Translations under genes and position numbers: made by a program
Notes under the pieces: model-generated
Database searches by the model: none
The model's input: only the letters and a program-made list of their open reading frames with translations
Told to the model about the DNA's origin: nothing
Virus record (IMG/VR): IMGVR_UViG_3300025674_000016
Coordinates: 62,001 to 126,000 of that record
Source: a virus
DNA length: 64,000 nt
Direction: 5' to 3' (one strand)
Shown: positions 27,204 to 34,528 of the stretch, piece by piece
How the letters are laid out: every line of letters begins with the position of its first letter
Numbering within the stretch: the first letter of the stretch is position 1

Positions 27204-27210
27204 GCCCAGC
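27194..27210 (+). promoter_or_regulatory. Hairpin just before the protease ribosome binding site
   Basis: GCTGGG and CCCAGC can pair around a GTGAG loop. The hairpin ends a few bases before ATCGGAG, the ribosome site of the gene at 27227, and contains the stop of the mini-ORF. No U-run follows, so it is not a terminator; a translational control element is possible. Confidence 0.35.
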
Positions 27211-27226
27211 CAATCGGAGAATTAAA

Positions 27227-27832
27227 ATGTCAGATATAAACAAATATTTAATTCGAGAGTTCTATGAACTTTGCGATGGTGGTAAATGCGAAGACTTTTT
27301 AACGGAGTCTGAAAAAAGAAGAGTCAGGGAGGGAAAGGTTACTATTCTTTCTGGGAAACTTCAAGAGGCGGAGTGTCTTAACGGCAACAAGCGTATTTAC
27401 CCCATGAACATATTAAAGCGAGAAGTTGAAAACTATCGTAAATTTGTCGAACAACGCAGGGCAATGGGCGAGCTAGATCACCCCGATTCAAGCGTTGTCA
27501 ACCTTCAAAATGTTTCACACATTGTTACAGATATCTGGTGGGACGGAAAGAAAGTAATGGGCAAGATTGAAGTCCTGAACACACCAAGCGGCAATATCCT
27601 TAAGAATCTTGTTGAGGCTGGTATCAAGATGGGCATCTCCTCTAGAGCACTCGGCAGCGTTACCCAGAGAAATGGCAAGACATATGTTGAGGATGATCTA
27701 CAACTAATTTGTTTCGATATGGTCAGCGAACCTTCGACACCAGATGCCTTTATGTTAAAAGAACATAGAATGAGAAATTCTAATTACGAACCCACAAACA
27801 TTCACAACTTATTGGACAGCATACTTAAATGA
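27227..27832 (+). CDS. Prohead protease (T4 gp21-like, serine protease)
   Basis: 201 residues from the ATG at 27227, which has CGGAG seven bases upstream; a longer GTG reading from 27200 lacks a good site. The sequence shows the herpes-assemblin/T4 gp21 fold landmarks: NGNKRIYPMNILKREV, GELDHPDS with His85, and MGISSRALGS with the catalytic Ser at 138/139. It digests the scaffold and trims head proteins after (L/I)-x-E before DNA filling. Matching sites appear in the neighbouring scaffold, capsid and leader proteins. It lies between the core-type genes and scaffold as in T4. Confidence 0.93.
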   Translation: MSDINKYLIREFYELCDGGKCEDFLTESEKRRVREGKVTILSGKLQEAECLNGNKRIYPMNILKREVENYRKFVEQRRAMGELDHPDSSVVNLQNVSHIVTDIWWDGKKVMGKIEVLNTPSGNILKNLVEAGIKMGISSRALGSVTQRNGKTYVEDDLQLICFDMVSEPSTPDAFMLKEHRMRNSNYEPTNIHNLLDSILK

Positions 27833-28245
27833 AACGAAATGAATTAAAAAAAGTTTTAAAACCTCTTATTAAAGAGTGCATTAAAGAGGTTATTTTTGAA
27901 GAGGGAGTTTTATCTGGCTTGATATCAGAAGTTCTAAAAGGAACGTCCAGCGCACAACTGGTTAGTGAAGCCCCGCAAAAGAAAGTTCAAAAACCAAGGG
28001 CAAAGTCAATAGAAAAGCGGCCAGCCAGACAAGATAAGTTAAATGAAATGAGAAGATCACTCACCGAAGCTATCGGCAAAGATGCTTACGGTGGCGTGGA
28101 TATCTTCGAAGGCGTTCAGCCTATTTCAAAAGCAGGTACACCAGGACCAGCGGCACCATCAAGTCCGCTGCAAGCCTACGCACCAAACGATGCGGGTGTT
28201 GATATCAGTGCGATATTCAACCCAAATTGGAAAAATTTAGTATAA
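27829..28245 (+). CDS. Leader-type head-associated protein
   Basis: A 138-residue protein overlapping the protease stop (ATGA). It begins MKRNELKKVLKPLIKECIK, a leader similar in charge and pattern to the MKITKSKLKQLIKEEL family. Near residue 80 lies SLTE-Ala, a predicted prohead-protease site. The rest is Pro/Ala-rich and disordered-looking, with a short end VDISAIFNPNW. Position right after the protease and the cut site suggest a processed prohead core protein. Confidence 0.6.
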   Translation: MKRNELKKVLKPLIKECIKEVIFEEGVLSGLISEVLKGTSSAQLVSEAPQKKVQKPRAKSIEKRPARQDKLNEMRRSLTEAIGKDAYGGVDIFEGVQPISKAGTPGPAAPSSPLQAYAPNDAGVDISAIFNPNWKNLV

Positions 28246-28254
28246 GGAAAAGAG

Positions 28255-28518
28255 ATGTCAAGAGTAAACGCCGAGGTAAAGGTAAGAAGAGGAGAATCTG
28301 TCGAGAAAGCAATGCGAAAGCTCAAAAAGATCTTAAAGAAAACAGGTTTTCTTGATGAGCTAAGAGAGCGCCGATATTACGAAAAACCTTCTGTTACAAG
28401 AAGAAAAAATAAAGCAAAGCGCCAGAGGCTTATAGATAAACAAAACAAGCTTAGAAAACTTGAGGAAGAAAGATTATATAAGCCGAAGAAAAGGCGAAAC
28501 AAGAGGAGAGATAAATAA
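28255..28518 (+). CDS. rpsU: Ribosomal protein bS21 homologue
   Basis: An 87-residue very basic protein with the bS21 pattern: VKVRRGESVEKAMRKLKK, then KTGFLDELRERRYYEKPS, then a Lys/Arg-rich helix. In bacteria bS21 sits on the 30S platform next to the anti-Shine-Dalgarno region and affects initiation-site choice. Phage-encoded bS21 genes are known in large and marine phages. It could replace host bS21 in ribosomes to favour late phage mRNAs. Unexpectedly it sits within the head gene operon, between a protease-processed protein and a small virion protein, so expression is probably late. Confidence 0.9.
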   Translation: MSRVNAEVKVRRGESVEKAMRKLKKILKKTGFLDELRERRYYEKPSVTRRKNKAKRQRLIDKQNKLRKLEEERLYKPKKRRNKRRDK

Positions 28519-28937
28519 TGTCAACTTTTAATTATAAAGCGGGGATGTCTAGCGTTGGGCAGTATCAGATGAGTGCAATTCCATATGCTACTGCTTCTGT
28601 TAATGTTCCAGCCCTAGGAAATGACCCAGTGAGAATTGACTTTCCTAGAGTATCAAAATTTGTGACAATCAGGAATGTTATATCAACAGACGATGCTGAT
28701 GCAACTCTTAGAGTTGGCTTCTCCTCTATTGGCACCTCTGGATCTGTCTCAGGCCAAGACAACTATTTTACTCTTGCAAATGGTGAAAGCTATACTGGAG
28801 AGTGGAGAGTGAAAAGTGTTTACCTGCTGAGCGACTCGGCTTCCGAATCGTCTGCTTCAATTATTGCTGGTCTAACAACCGTGTCTACTAGCTCTATTGG
28901 TTTTGACAATTGGTCCGGCTCTCTGGGCGTCGGCTAA
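28518..28937 (+). CDS. Small head/virion protein, decoration candidate
   Basis: A 139-residue protein from a TAATG overlap with bS21. It is Ser/Val/Thr-rich and beta-type, with RIDFPRVSKFVTIRNV and VGFSSIGTSGSVSG, ending in a Gly/Ser tail. No Cys, no signal peptide. Such small beta-sandwich proteins beside the major capsid gene are often head decoration or vertex proteins; that is an inference. It is followed by a candidate late promoter for the scaffold gene. Confidence 0.5.
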   Translation: MSTFNYKAGMSSVGQYQMSAIPYATASVNVPALGNDPVRIDFPRVSKFVTIRNVISTDDADATLRVGFSSIGTSGSVSGQDNYFTLANGESYTGEWRVKSVYLLSDSASESSASIIAGLTTVSTSSIGFDNWSGSLGVG

Positions 28938-28964
28938 TAAAATTCGCTTTTCAGATTTAAAATC

Positions 28965-28972
28965 ACTATTTA
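28965..28972 (+). promoter_or_regulatory. Candidate late promoter element ACTATTTA
   Basis: In the 69-base gap before the scaffold gene, 42 bases from its ATG. Same octamer and orientation as the other five exact intergenic copies. Confidence 0.45.
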
Positions 28973-29006
28973 GTTTGACTATCTTGTTGCAACAGGAGAG
29001 ATACAG

Positions 29007-30011
29007 ATGAGTTCAATGCTAGAACAGGCTATTGTTGATGCTGCCGCACTTAAAGAAGCAGCATTGAAAAATGCCGAACAACAAGTTTTAGAAAGATATT
29101 CCAAAGATATAAAAGAAGCAGTGAATGCTTTATTGGAGCAGGACGAGCTGGAAGACGCGCCGCCCATGATGATGGAGCCAGAGCCCGTTATGGACGAAAT
29201 CCCCCCTGCTCCTGCCGCAGGCGAGAAGCTTTGTCCTTGCCCCGATGACGAAGAAGTTGTTGAATTAGATTTAGATAATCTAATGATGCAGGTCGATGAT
29301 GAAGAGCCAGATCCAGAAGATGCAATGGATCGAGAAGGTGTAGCTCAAGAGTTGGGCGATCAAGATGATCTTCTTGGTGGGGACTTAGGTGGCTTAGAAA
29401 CAGGCGACGAGGAAGAAGAAGGTCTTCAACTTGAAGAGAACATTGATATTGATGAATCAGATTTAATTGATCTTGTTGAGGAGCTTGTTTTCGATCACAT
29501 GTCGCAGCCTAGCGGAAACCCAACGGGCCTGCCTGTTGAGGATCTTCATAGAGAACAAGAGCTTGAGGAGCTAGCAAAGCAGATTCAACAAGCAAATGAA
29601 AAAAAGAAAGATCTTCAAGAATCACTTAAGGATTCAAGATCGGAGAACAATAAACTTAGAAGAACAGTTTTAAAACTAAAAGAAAAACTAGACGAAGCAT
29701 TGGTTTCCAATGCAAGACTAATTTATACAAACCGTGTGCTGGGGAACGACTCCCTGAATGAGCGACAAAAAGATAAAATTGTCGAAAAGATCTCCGAAGC
29801 ACGAACAATTGAAGAAGCCAAAATGATCCATGAGGCACTTCAAAGTGCAGTGGCGGGCACTTCCAAAAAGGAAGGTCCAAAATCACTGAACGAAGCAGTT
29901 TCACGTCAATCAACACAGGTTTTTTCACGTCGTCAACGATCCGAGACCAATCAGGTCAACGATCAATTTTTTAAGAAGATGCAGCGTTTAGCTGGCATCA
30001 AAAAGAATTAA
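29007..30011 (+). CDS. Prohead scaffold/core protein (T4 gp22-like)
   Basis: A 334-residue acidic, helical protein directly before the capsid gene, where T4 encodes gp22. The middle is Asp/Glu-rich (PDPEDAMDREG; TGDEEEEGLQLEENIDID), followed by a long coiled coil (about residues 185-240) and a C-terminal part with SLNE-Ala, a predicted prohead-protease site, then FSRRQRS and MQRLAGIKK. It would form the internal core around which the capsid assembles and then be degraded by the protease. Confidence 0.85.
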   Translation: MSSMLEQAIVDAAALKEAALKNAEQQVLERYSKDIKEAVNALLEQDELEDAPPMMMEPEPVMDEIPPAPAAGEKLCPCPDDEEVVELDLDNLMMQVDDEEPDPEDAMDREGVAQELGDQDDLLGGDLGGLETGDEEEEGLQLEENIDIDESDLIDLVEELVFDHMSQPSGNPTGLPVEDLHREQELEELAKQIQQANEKKKDLQESLKDSRSENNKLRRTVLKLKEKLDEALVSNARLIYTNRVLGNDSLNERQKDKIVEKISEARTIEEAKMIHEALQSAVAGTSKKEGPKSLNEAVSRQSTQVFSRRQRSETNQVNDQFFKKMQRLAGIKKN

Positions 30012-30027
30012 GGAGATTAAAAAAACA

Positions 30028-31767
30028 ATGAGCGTTTTACAAAAGTTAACCGAAGGCATTGTTAATCGTAACATCCAGAAAGAGGGCGAAGCTCTTCTCC
30101 AGAAGTGGGAGCAGACTGGTCTTCTTGAGGGTATGGATAACGAAAATGCCCGTTCAAACATGGCTGTTCTCTTGGAGAACCAGGCCAAAGAGCTTCTCCG
30201 AGAGGCTTCTTCTATGGCGGCTGGTGATGTCGAAGGCTTTGCCAGCGTGGCATTCCCCATCGTCCGCCGAGTCTTTGGTGGTCTTATCGCCAACCAATTG
30301 GTCTCAGTCCAACCTATGAGCTTGCCTGCTGGCTTGATTTTCTTCCTTGACTTTACTTATACCGATAGCCGCGCTGGTCAAACTGCCGGTGAGTCGGTAT
30401 ATGGTGGTAATGTTGTTGGTAAGGGTCTTGTCGATGGTGTGGACCTGTCTCCGACTGGAGATACGCAAGCGGGTGGTTTTTATGACCTTAGCACTGGCTA
30501 TAGTTCTCCAACTGGCTCTGTTTCTGTTACCACAGCAGCACCAGACGGCTCTACTGGTGATTTGCCAACTGTGCTAACTGATGTTGCAGTTAGTGCTCTA
30601 TCGGAAGCACAAAAAAAGGCCCTCCAGTACGACCCGGATATCCTAGCAGATGCAAGCTTGAAAGTCACAGTTCACAAGTCGCCTAACGCTGCTACTTCCG
30701 ATTTCCCAAACTTGAATCTAAATGCCCTGACTGCAATTGAGGCATCTGGTATTGATGGTGTTCTAGTGCGAAGGCTAACTAGAATTGATAAAAACGATAG
30801 CAACAAATTAGTTTTTGTAGTTATTAGGGACGCTGCGACACCAGAGGCGCACGGAGCTATCACCTTTAACTATCCGATGACAGACAAGTATGAAGCTAGT
30901 ACCGCCATTGGTTCTGTTGTTGGTAACGTTCCATTTGGCCTTGAGGGTGCAGATGATGTGTCTGGCGGTGATTTTGACGGTTCAACCCGCGATAGAATCC
31001 CAGAGATTGATATCAAGGTCGATTCTGTCAGCGTGACCGCTGTCACCAAGAAGTTGAAGGCCAAGTGGACCCCTGAGTTGTCTCAGGATCTTAATGCTTT
31101 CCACAACATGGACGCAGAAGTAGAGCTTACATCGATCCTTTCCGAGCAGATTGCTCTTGAAATCGATCAGGAAATCTTGAATGATCTTGTTAAGGATGCT
31201 ACTGCTGGCACATACTATTGGAGCCGTCGCCCCGGTCGCTTTGTTGATCGCGGCACTGGCGATGATATCAGCGGCCTTTCTAACGAATCTCTCTTGGGTG
31301 CAGATTTCACTGGCACAGTCAGTGAATGGTACGAGACCCTTATTGAGACAATCAACGATGTCTCTGCGCAGATCCACCGCAAGACTCTGCGCGGCGGAGC
31401 TAACTTCTTGGTCTGTGGTCCTGAGACCGCAAATGTCCTAGAGTTCACCGCTGGTTTCCGCGCTAGCGTTACCCACGATGCAGATACTGGCCAAGCCGGT
31501 ACTGTTAAGATCGGTGCGATCTCCAAGAAGTTCGACGTTTACGTCGATCCTTACTTCCCAAGAAACGTGGTTCTAGTTGGCCGCAAGGGCTCCAGCTTCC
31601 TTGAAAGTGGCTACGTCTACGCACCTTATGTGCCTCTACAGGTCACGCCGACTATCTTCGGTGTTGAGGACTTTGTGCCTCGTAAGGGCGTTATGACGCG
31701 CTACGCCAAGAAGATGGTGAGGCCCGACATGTACGGCTTGGTTGTTATCAAGGACTTCCTTGGCTGA
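30028..31767 (+). CDS. Major capsid protein (T4 gp23-like)
   Basis: A 579-residue HK97-fold capsid protein. The N-terminal arm (KWEQTGLLEGMD; LLENQAKELL) matches the gp23 arm. LLRE-Ala at 59/60 is the probable prohead-protease cut, like the gp23 cut after residue 65. Later landmarks: FPIVRRVFGGLIANQLVSV, QPMSLPAGLIFFLDF, KAKWTPELSQDL, AFHNMDAEVEL, and the C-terminal YVYAPYVPLQVTPT. Codon use is richer in C-ending codons than in neighbours, as expected for high expression. AAGGAG precedes the start and a strong terminator follows. Confidence 0.96.
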   Translation: MSVLQKLTEGIVNRNIQKEGEALLQKWEQTGLLEGMDNENARSNMAVLLENQAKELLREASSMAAGDVEGFASVAFPIVRRVFGGLIANQLVSVQPMSLPAGLIFFLDFTYTDSRAGQTAGESVYGGNVVGKGLVDGVDLSPTGDTQAGGFYDLSTGYSSPTGSVSVTTAAPDGSTGDLPTVLTDVAVSALSEAQKKALQYDPDILADASLKVTVHKSPNAATSDFPNLNLNALTAIEASGIDGVLVRRLTRIDKNDSNKLVFVVIRDAATPEAHGAITFNYPMTDKYEASTAIGSVVGNVPFGLEGADDVSGGDFDGSTRDRIPEIDIKVDSVSVTAVTKKLKAKWTPELSQDLNAFHNMDAEVELTSILSEQIALEIDQEILNDLVKDATAGTYYWSRRPGRFVDRGTGDDISGLSNESLLGADFTGTVSEWYETLIETINDVSAQIHRKTLRGGANFLVCGPETANVLEFTAGFRASVTHDADTGQAGTVKIGAISKKFDVYVDPYFPRNVVLVGRKGSSFLESGYVYAPYVPLQVTPTIFGVEDFVPRKGVMTRYAKKMVRPDMYGLVVIKDFLG

Positions 31768-31797
31768 TAACTGATTCCGAACTAGTCTAGGCTAGCA

Positions 31798-31832
31798 AAA
31801 AGCCCCTGCTTCCATGTGAGGTAGGGGCTTTT
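31798..31832 (+). terminator. Intrinsic terminator after major capsid gene
   Basis: AAAAGCCCCT (31798-31807) pairs perfectly with AGGGGCTTTT (31823-31832) around a 15-base loop, with a T-rich right edge. It lies 31 bases after the capsid stop and directly before a candidate late promoter. Confidence 0.9.
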
Positions 31833-31843
31833 CCTTTTGAAAA

Positions 31844-31851
31844 ACTATTTA
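31844..31851 (+). promoter_or_regulatory. Candidate late promoter element ACTATTTA
   Basis: Twelve bases after the capsid terminator and 30 bases before the ATG at 31874. The terminator-then-motif arrangement is the best positional support that the motif starts transcription. Confidence 0.55.
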
Positions 31852-31873
31852 CACTACTAGGAGGGCTTTATGA

Positions 31874-33127
31874 ATGTCTGTACCAACTTTAACACCAGCA
31901 AGCCAGACAAGTGCAATCATATTGCCTGTCACGGGCACCCACAGTAATGTAAATTCTGCAACCAATCCGCTTCCATTTGGAGTATACACAACAGATGATT
32001 TTATCTCTGGTGCTGTTGATCAAGTGGCTTTTACTTATAAAAGTTTGGGTGGTGATGTACTTGATATTGAATTAACAGAATATAATGTTTATGCTGCTTA
32101 TGAATGGGCAGTTTTGGAATATTCTTATATTGTCAACATCCATCAATCAAAAAATATTATATCTGATGTGCTTGGAGCGGCCACTGGCACGTTTGACCAC
32201 GATGGTGAAATTAAGACTGGTCCTTCTGGTGTTGCCCTGAAGTTTCCAAGAATGTCTTTCAACTATACAAAGAAAGTTGGAGAAGGAGTTGGAGCGGAAA
32301 TTGGTGTCGGAGGAACACAAAATATATATTCAGCATCCTTCAACATCACTGCCAGTGTTCAGGACTATGATCTCCAACAGATTGTAAGTTCGTCTGCAAC
32401 TGATTCAAGCATGCCCTTCTTCAACAAGGTTGGAGATAAAAGAGTCGATATAAGAAAAGTTTATTATAAATCTCCTTATGTTATGTGGAGGTTCTTTGGA
32501 TATTATGGCGGGCTATCAGTTGTTGGGAACCTGCATAACTATGGCCAATGGTCTGATGATTCAACTTTTGAATTAATCCCAACATGGCAAAACAAGTTGC
32601 AAGCTATGGCTTTTGAAGATTCAGTCTATACAAGAATCTCTCATTATTCATACGAGATCAGAAATAATAAATTAAGACTATTCCCAACGCCAAGCCTTCA
32701 CGCCTCAGAAAAGATATGGTTTGAGTTCTCGGTTAAAGAAGATCCTTGGGATGAAGATTCTGATAGAGCATCTGGTGTCGATGGTGTAAACAACATGAAC
32801 ACCATTCCTCTTGCAAACATACCCTACGCGAACATTAATAGCATTGGGAAGCATTGGATAAGAAGATTTGCTCTGGCGGTTAGCAAAGGCATGTTAGGCA
32901 AGGTTCGTGGAAAATTTAGCACTGTACCTATACCTGGTGAGTCTGTGACTCTGAATTATTCGGAGCTTTCATCTGAGGCAAAAGAAGAAACAGACAAGCT
33001 TAAAGAAGAATTAAAAACAATTCTAGATGAAATGACTTATGCAAAACTGGCGGAACAAGATGCTGCTAAGCTTGAGAACGCAACAAAAGCACAGCAAAAT
33101 ATTCCAGTTACTATCTTTGTAGGATAA
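31874..33127 (+). CDS. Neck/head-completion protein candidate
   Basis: A 417-residue protein opening a new transcription unit after the capsid terminator. It has aromatic-rich segments (EYNVYAAYEWAVLEYSYI; SPYVMWRFFGYYGG; WFEFSVKEDPWDED) and a coiled-coil-like end (KEELKTILDEMTYAKL). I do not see enzyme motifs. T4-like phages encode neck proteins gp13 and gp14 right after the head genes, and the following two products also look like neck/terminator proteins, so a gp13-type connector role is likely. GGAGGG precedes the start. Confidence 0.6.
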   Translation: MSVPTLTPASQTSAIILPVTGTHSNVNSATNPLPFGVYTTDDFISGAVDQVAFTYKSLGGDVLDIELTEYNVYAAYEWAVLEYSYIVNIHQSKNIISDVLGAATGTFDHDGEIKTGPSGVALKFPRMSFNYTKKVGEGVGAEIGVGGTQNIYSASFNITASVQDYDLQQIVSSSATDSSMPFFNKVGDKRVDIRKVYYKSPYVMWRFFGYYGGLSVVGNLHNYGQWSDDSTFELIPTWQNKLQAMAFEDSVYTRISHYSYEIRNNKLRLFPTPSLHASEKIWFEFSVKEDPWDEDSDRASGVDGVNNMNTIPLANIPYANINSIGKHWIRRFALAVSKGMLGKVRGKFSTVPIPGESVTLNYSELSSEAKEETDKLKEELKTILDEMTYAKLAEQDAAKLENATKAQQNIPVTIFVG

Positions 33128-33131
33128 ATAA

Positions 33132-33626
33132 ATGAGCGATGATAATCAATGGTCACAGCCACCCCAGCCCCCGCCACCCCTTTTCTTAGGGGAAAAGGAA
33201 CGAGATCTTGTAAAACAAGTCAACGATGAGCTTATTGAACGAGTTATCGGGCAACAAGTGGTTTATTATCCTATAAGCGTGGAACACACAAACTACCATC
33301 CAATTTATGGAGAGGCAATAGAAAAAACATTCCTACCACCAGTTAGAGTGTATGCACTTGTTGAGTGGAACAGTTTTGAGTCTAGCGCAGACACAAGCTT
33401 TGGTATAGATAGAAAATCAGAGATAACTGTTCACTTTCATAAGCGCAGACTAACAGAAGATCAAGATCTTTTTGTAAGAGAAGGCGATTTTGTTTTATAT
33501 GGCGACATACATTATGAGATAGTTACTCTAAGCGAGCCAAAGCAATTGTTTGGCCAAGTCGATCATAGAATAGAAATTTCAGCCAAGTGCGTAAGAGCAA
33601 GAAAGGGGTTGTTTGATGGCAGATGA
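33132..33626 (+). CDS. Neck protein candidate (gp14-slot)
   Basis: A 164-residue protein with a Pro-rich N-terminus (QPPQPPPPLFLGEKE) and a beta-barrel-like domain (VRVYALVEWNS; SEITVHFHKRRL; GDFVLYGDIHYEIV; ISAKCVRARKG). Head-tail joining proteins often have this compact beta architecture. It lies between the neck candidate and the gp15-like product and overlaps the latter by 11 bases. Named from gene order rather than from a recognised motif. Confidence 0.5.
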   Translation: MSDDNQWSQPPQPPPPLFLGEKERDLVKQVNDELIERVIGQQVVYYPISVEHTNYHPIYGEAIEKTFLPPVRVYALVEWNSFESSADTSFGIDRKSEITVHFHKRRLTEDQDLFVREGDFVLYGDIHYEIVTLSEPKQLFGQVDHRIEISAKCVRARKGLFDGR

Positions 33627-34461
33627 ATATTTAAAAGAAGAAACTTTTTCACCATCATCAATTGAAACAATTGATGGATCTTTACTTAAATTGTTTAAAG
33701 AAGATTTGAAAATCTTTTGTACAACACCAGATGGCTGGAAGCGAGTGCCTGTAATCTGGACATCTGCCGAAAGAAATTTTCAGATAAAAGAAAATAAAGA
33801 TCTTAGAGATTCAAACGGCACGCTTATAAAGCCAGTAATAACAGTTGAAAGAGCATCGGTAAATAAGGATATTTCAAAAAGAGGTTTTATTCACGGAAAT
33901 ATACCAGACATTAATGATGCAAAAGGCGGAACAATAACTGTTGCAAGAAAAATAAACCAAGATAAAACTGCGAATTTTGCTAATGCTGATTCAAAAAAGA
34001 TATACGGTAAAGATAATTTTAGAACCAGAAACCCAAGTGGCAAGACCGTATACGAAACAGTTACTATACCTTTACCCAATTATATTGAAATTCAATATAG
34101 GGTAACTTTATATTCTGAATATCAACAGCAGATAAATGAAATGCTTTCACCTATAATGCTTGCTGGTGGGTCGGTCAATTATTTATTGATCAAGTCAGAA
34201 GATGGCCAGCATTCTTATGAAACCTTTATTGAAGGCAACTTCTCAGACCAAAACAATGCTAGCAACTTGGGCTCTGAAGAAAGAAATTTTCAAACAGAAG
34301 TAAACATAAGAGTTCTTGGATATATTATTGGAGCAGGGCCAAACCAAGAAAGACCTAGAATAGTAAGAAGACAAAACTTTGTTGACGTTAAGATACCCAG
34401 AGAAAGAGTGATAACCGAAGATATCAATGAATTTATAAAGAAGGGATTTTATATAGAGTAA
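33616..34461 (+). CDS. Tail completion/sheath terminator candidate (gp15-like)
   Basis: 281 residues from ATG 33616 (AAGGGG upstream; a TTG at 33613 is in frame). The length is close to T4 gp15 (272), the tail terminator that caps sheath and tube before head joining. Features: VPVIWTSAERNFQIKE, IPLPNYIEIQYRVTLYSEYQ, NEMLSPIMLAG, and NIRVLGYIIGAG, a strand pattern usual in tail terminators. It directly precedes the sheath gene's own promoter region. Confidence 0.65.
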   Translation: MADEYLKEETFSPSSIETIDGSLLKLFKEDLKIFCTTPDGWKRVPVIWTSAERNFQIKENKDLRDSNGTLIKPVITVERASVNKDISKRGFIHGNIPDINDAKGGTITVARKINQDKTANFANADSKKIYGKDNFRTRNPSGKTVYETVTIPLPNYIEIQYRVTLYSEYQQQINEMLSPIMLAGGSVNYLLIKSEDGQHSYETFIEGNFSDQNNASNLGSEERNFQTEVNIRVLGYIIGAGPNQERPRIVRRQNFVDVKIPRERVITEDINEFIKKGFYIE

Positions 34462-34483
34462 TTTTCTTTTGTTAAGTAGCTTA

Positions 34484-34491
34484 ACTATTTA
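34484..34491 (+). promoter_or_regulatory. Candidate late promoter element ACTATTTA
   Basis: In the gap before the sheath gene, 45 bases from its ATG; preceded by AGCTTA and followed by CTAGG. Confidence 0.45.
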
Positions 34492-34528
34492 CTAGGAATA
34501 AACACCTGTTAAAAGGAGATATTAGATA

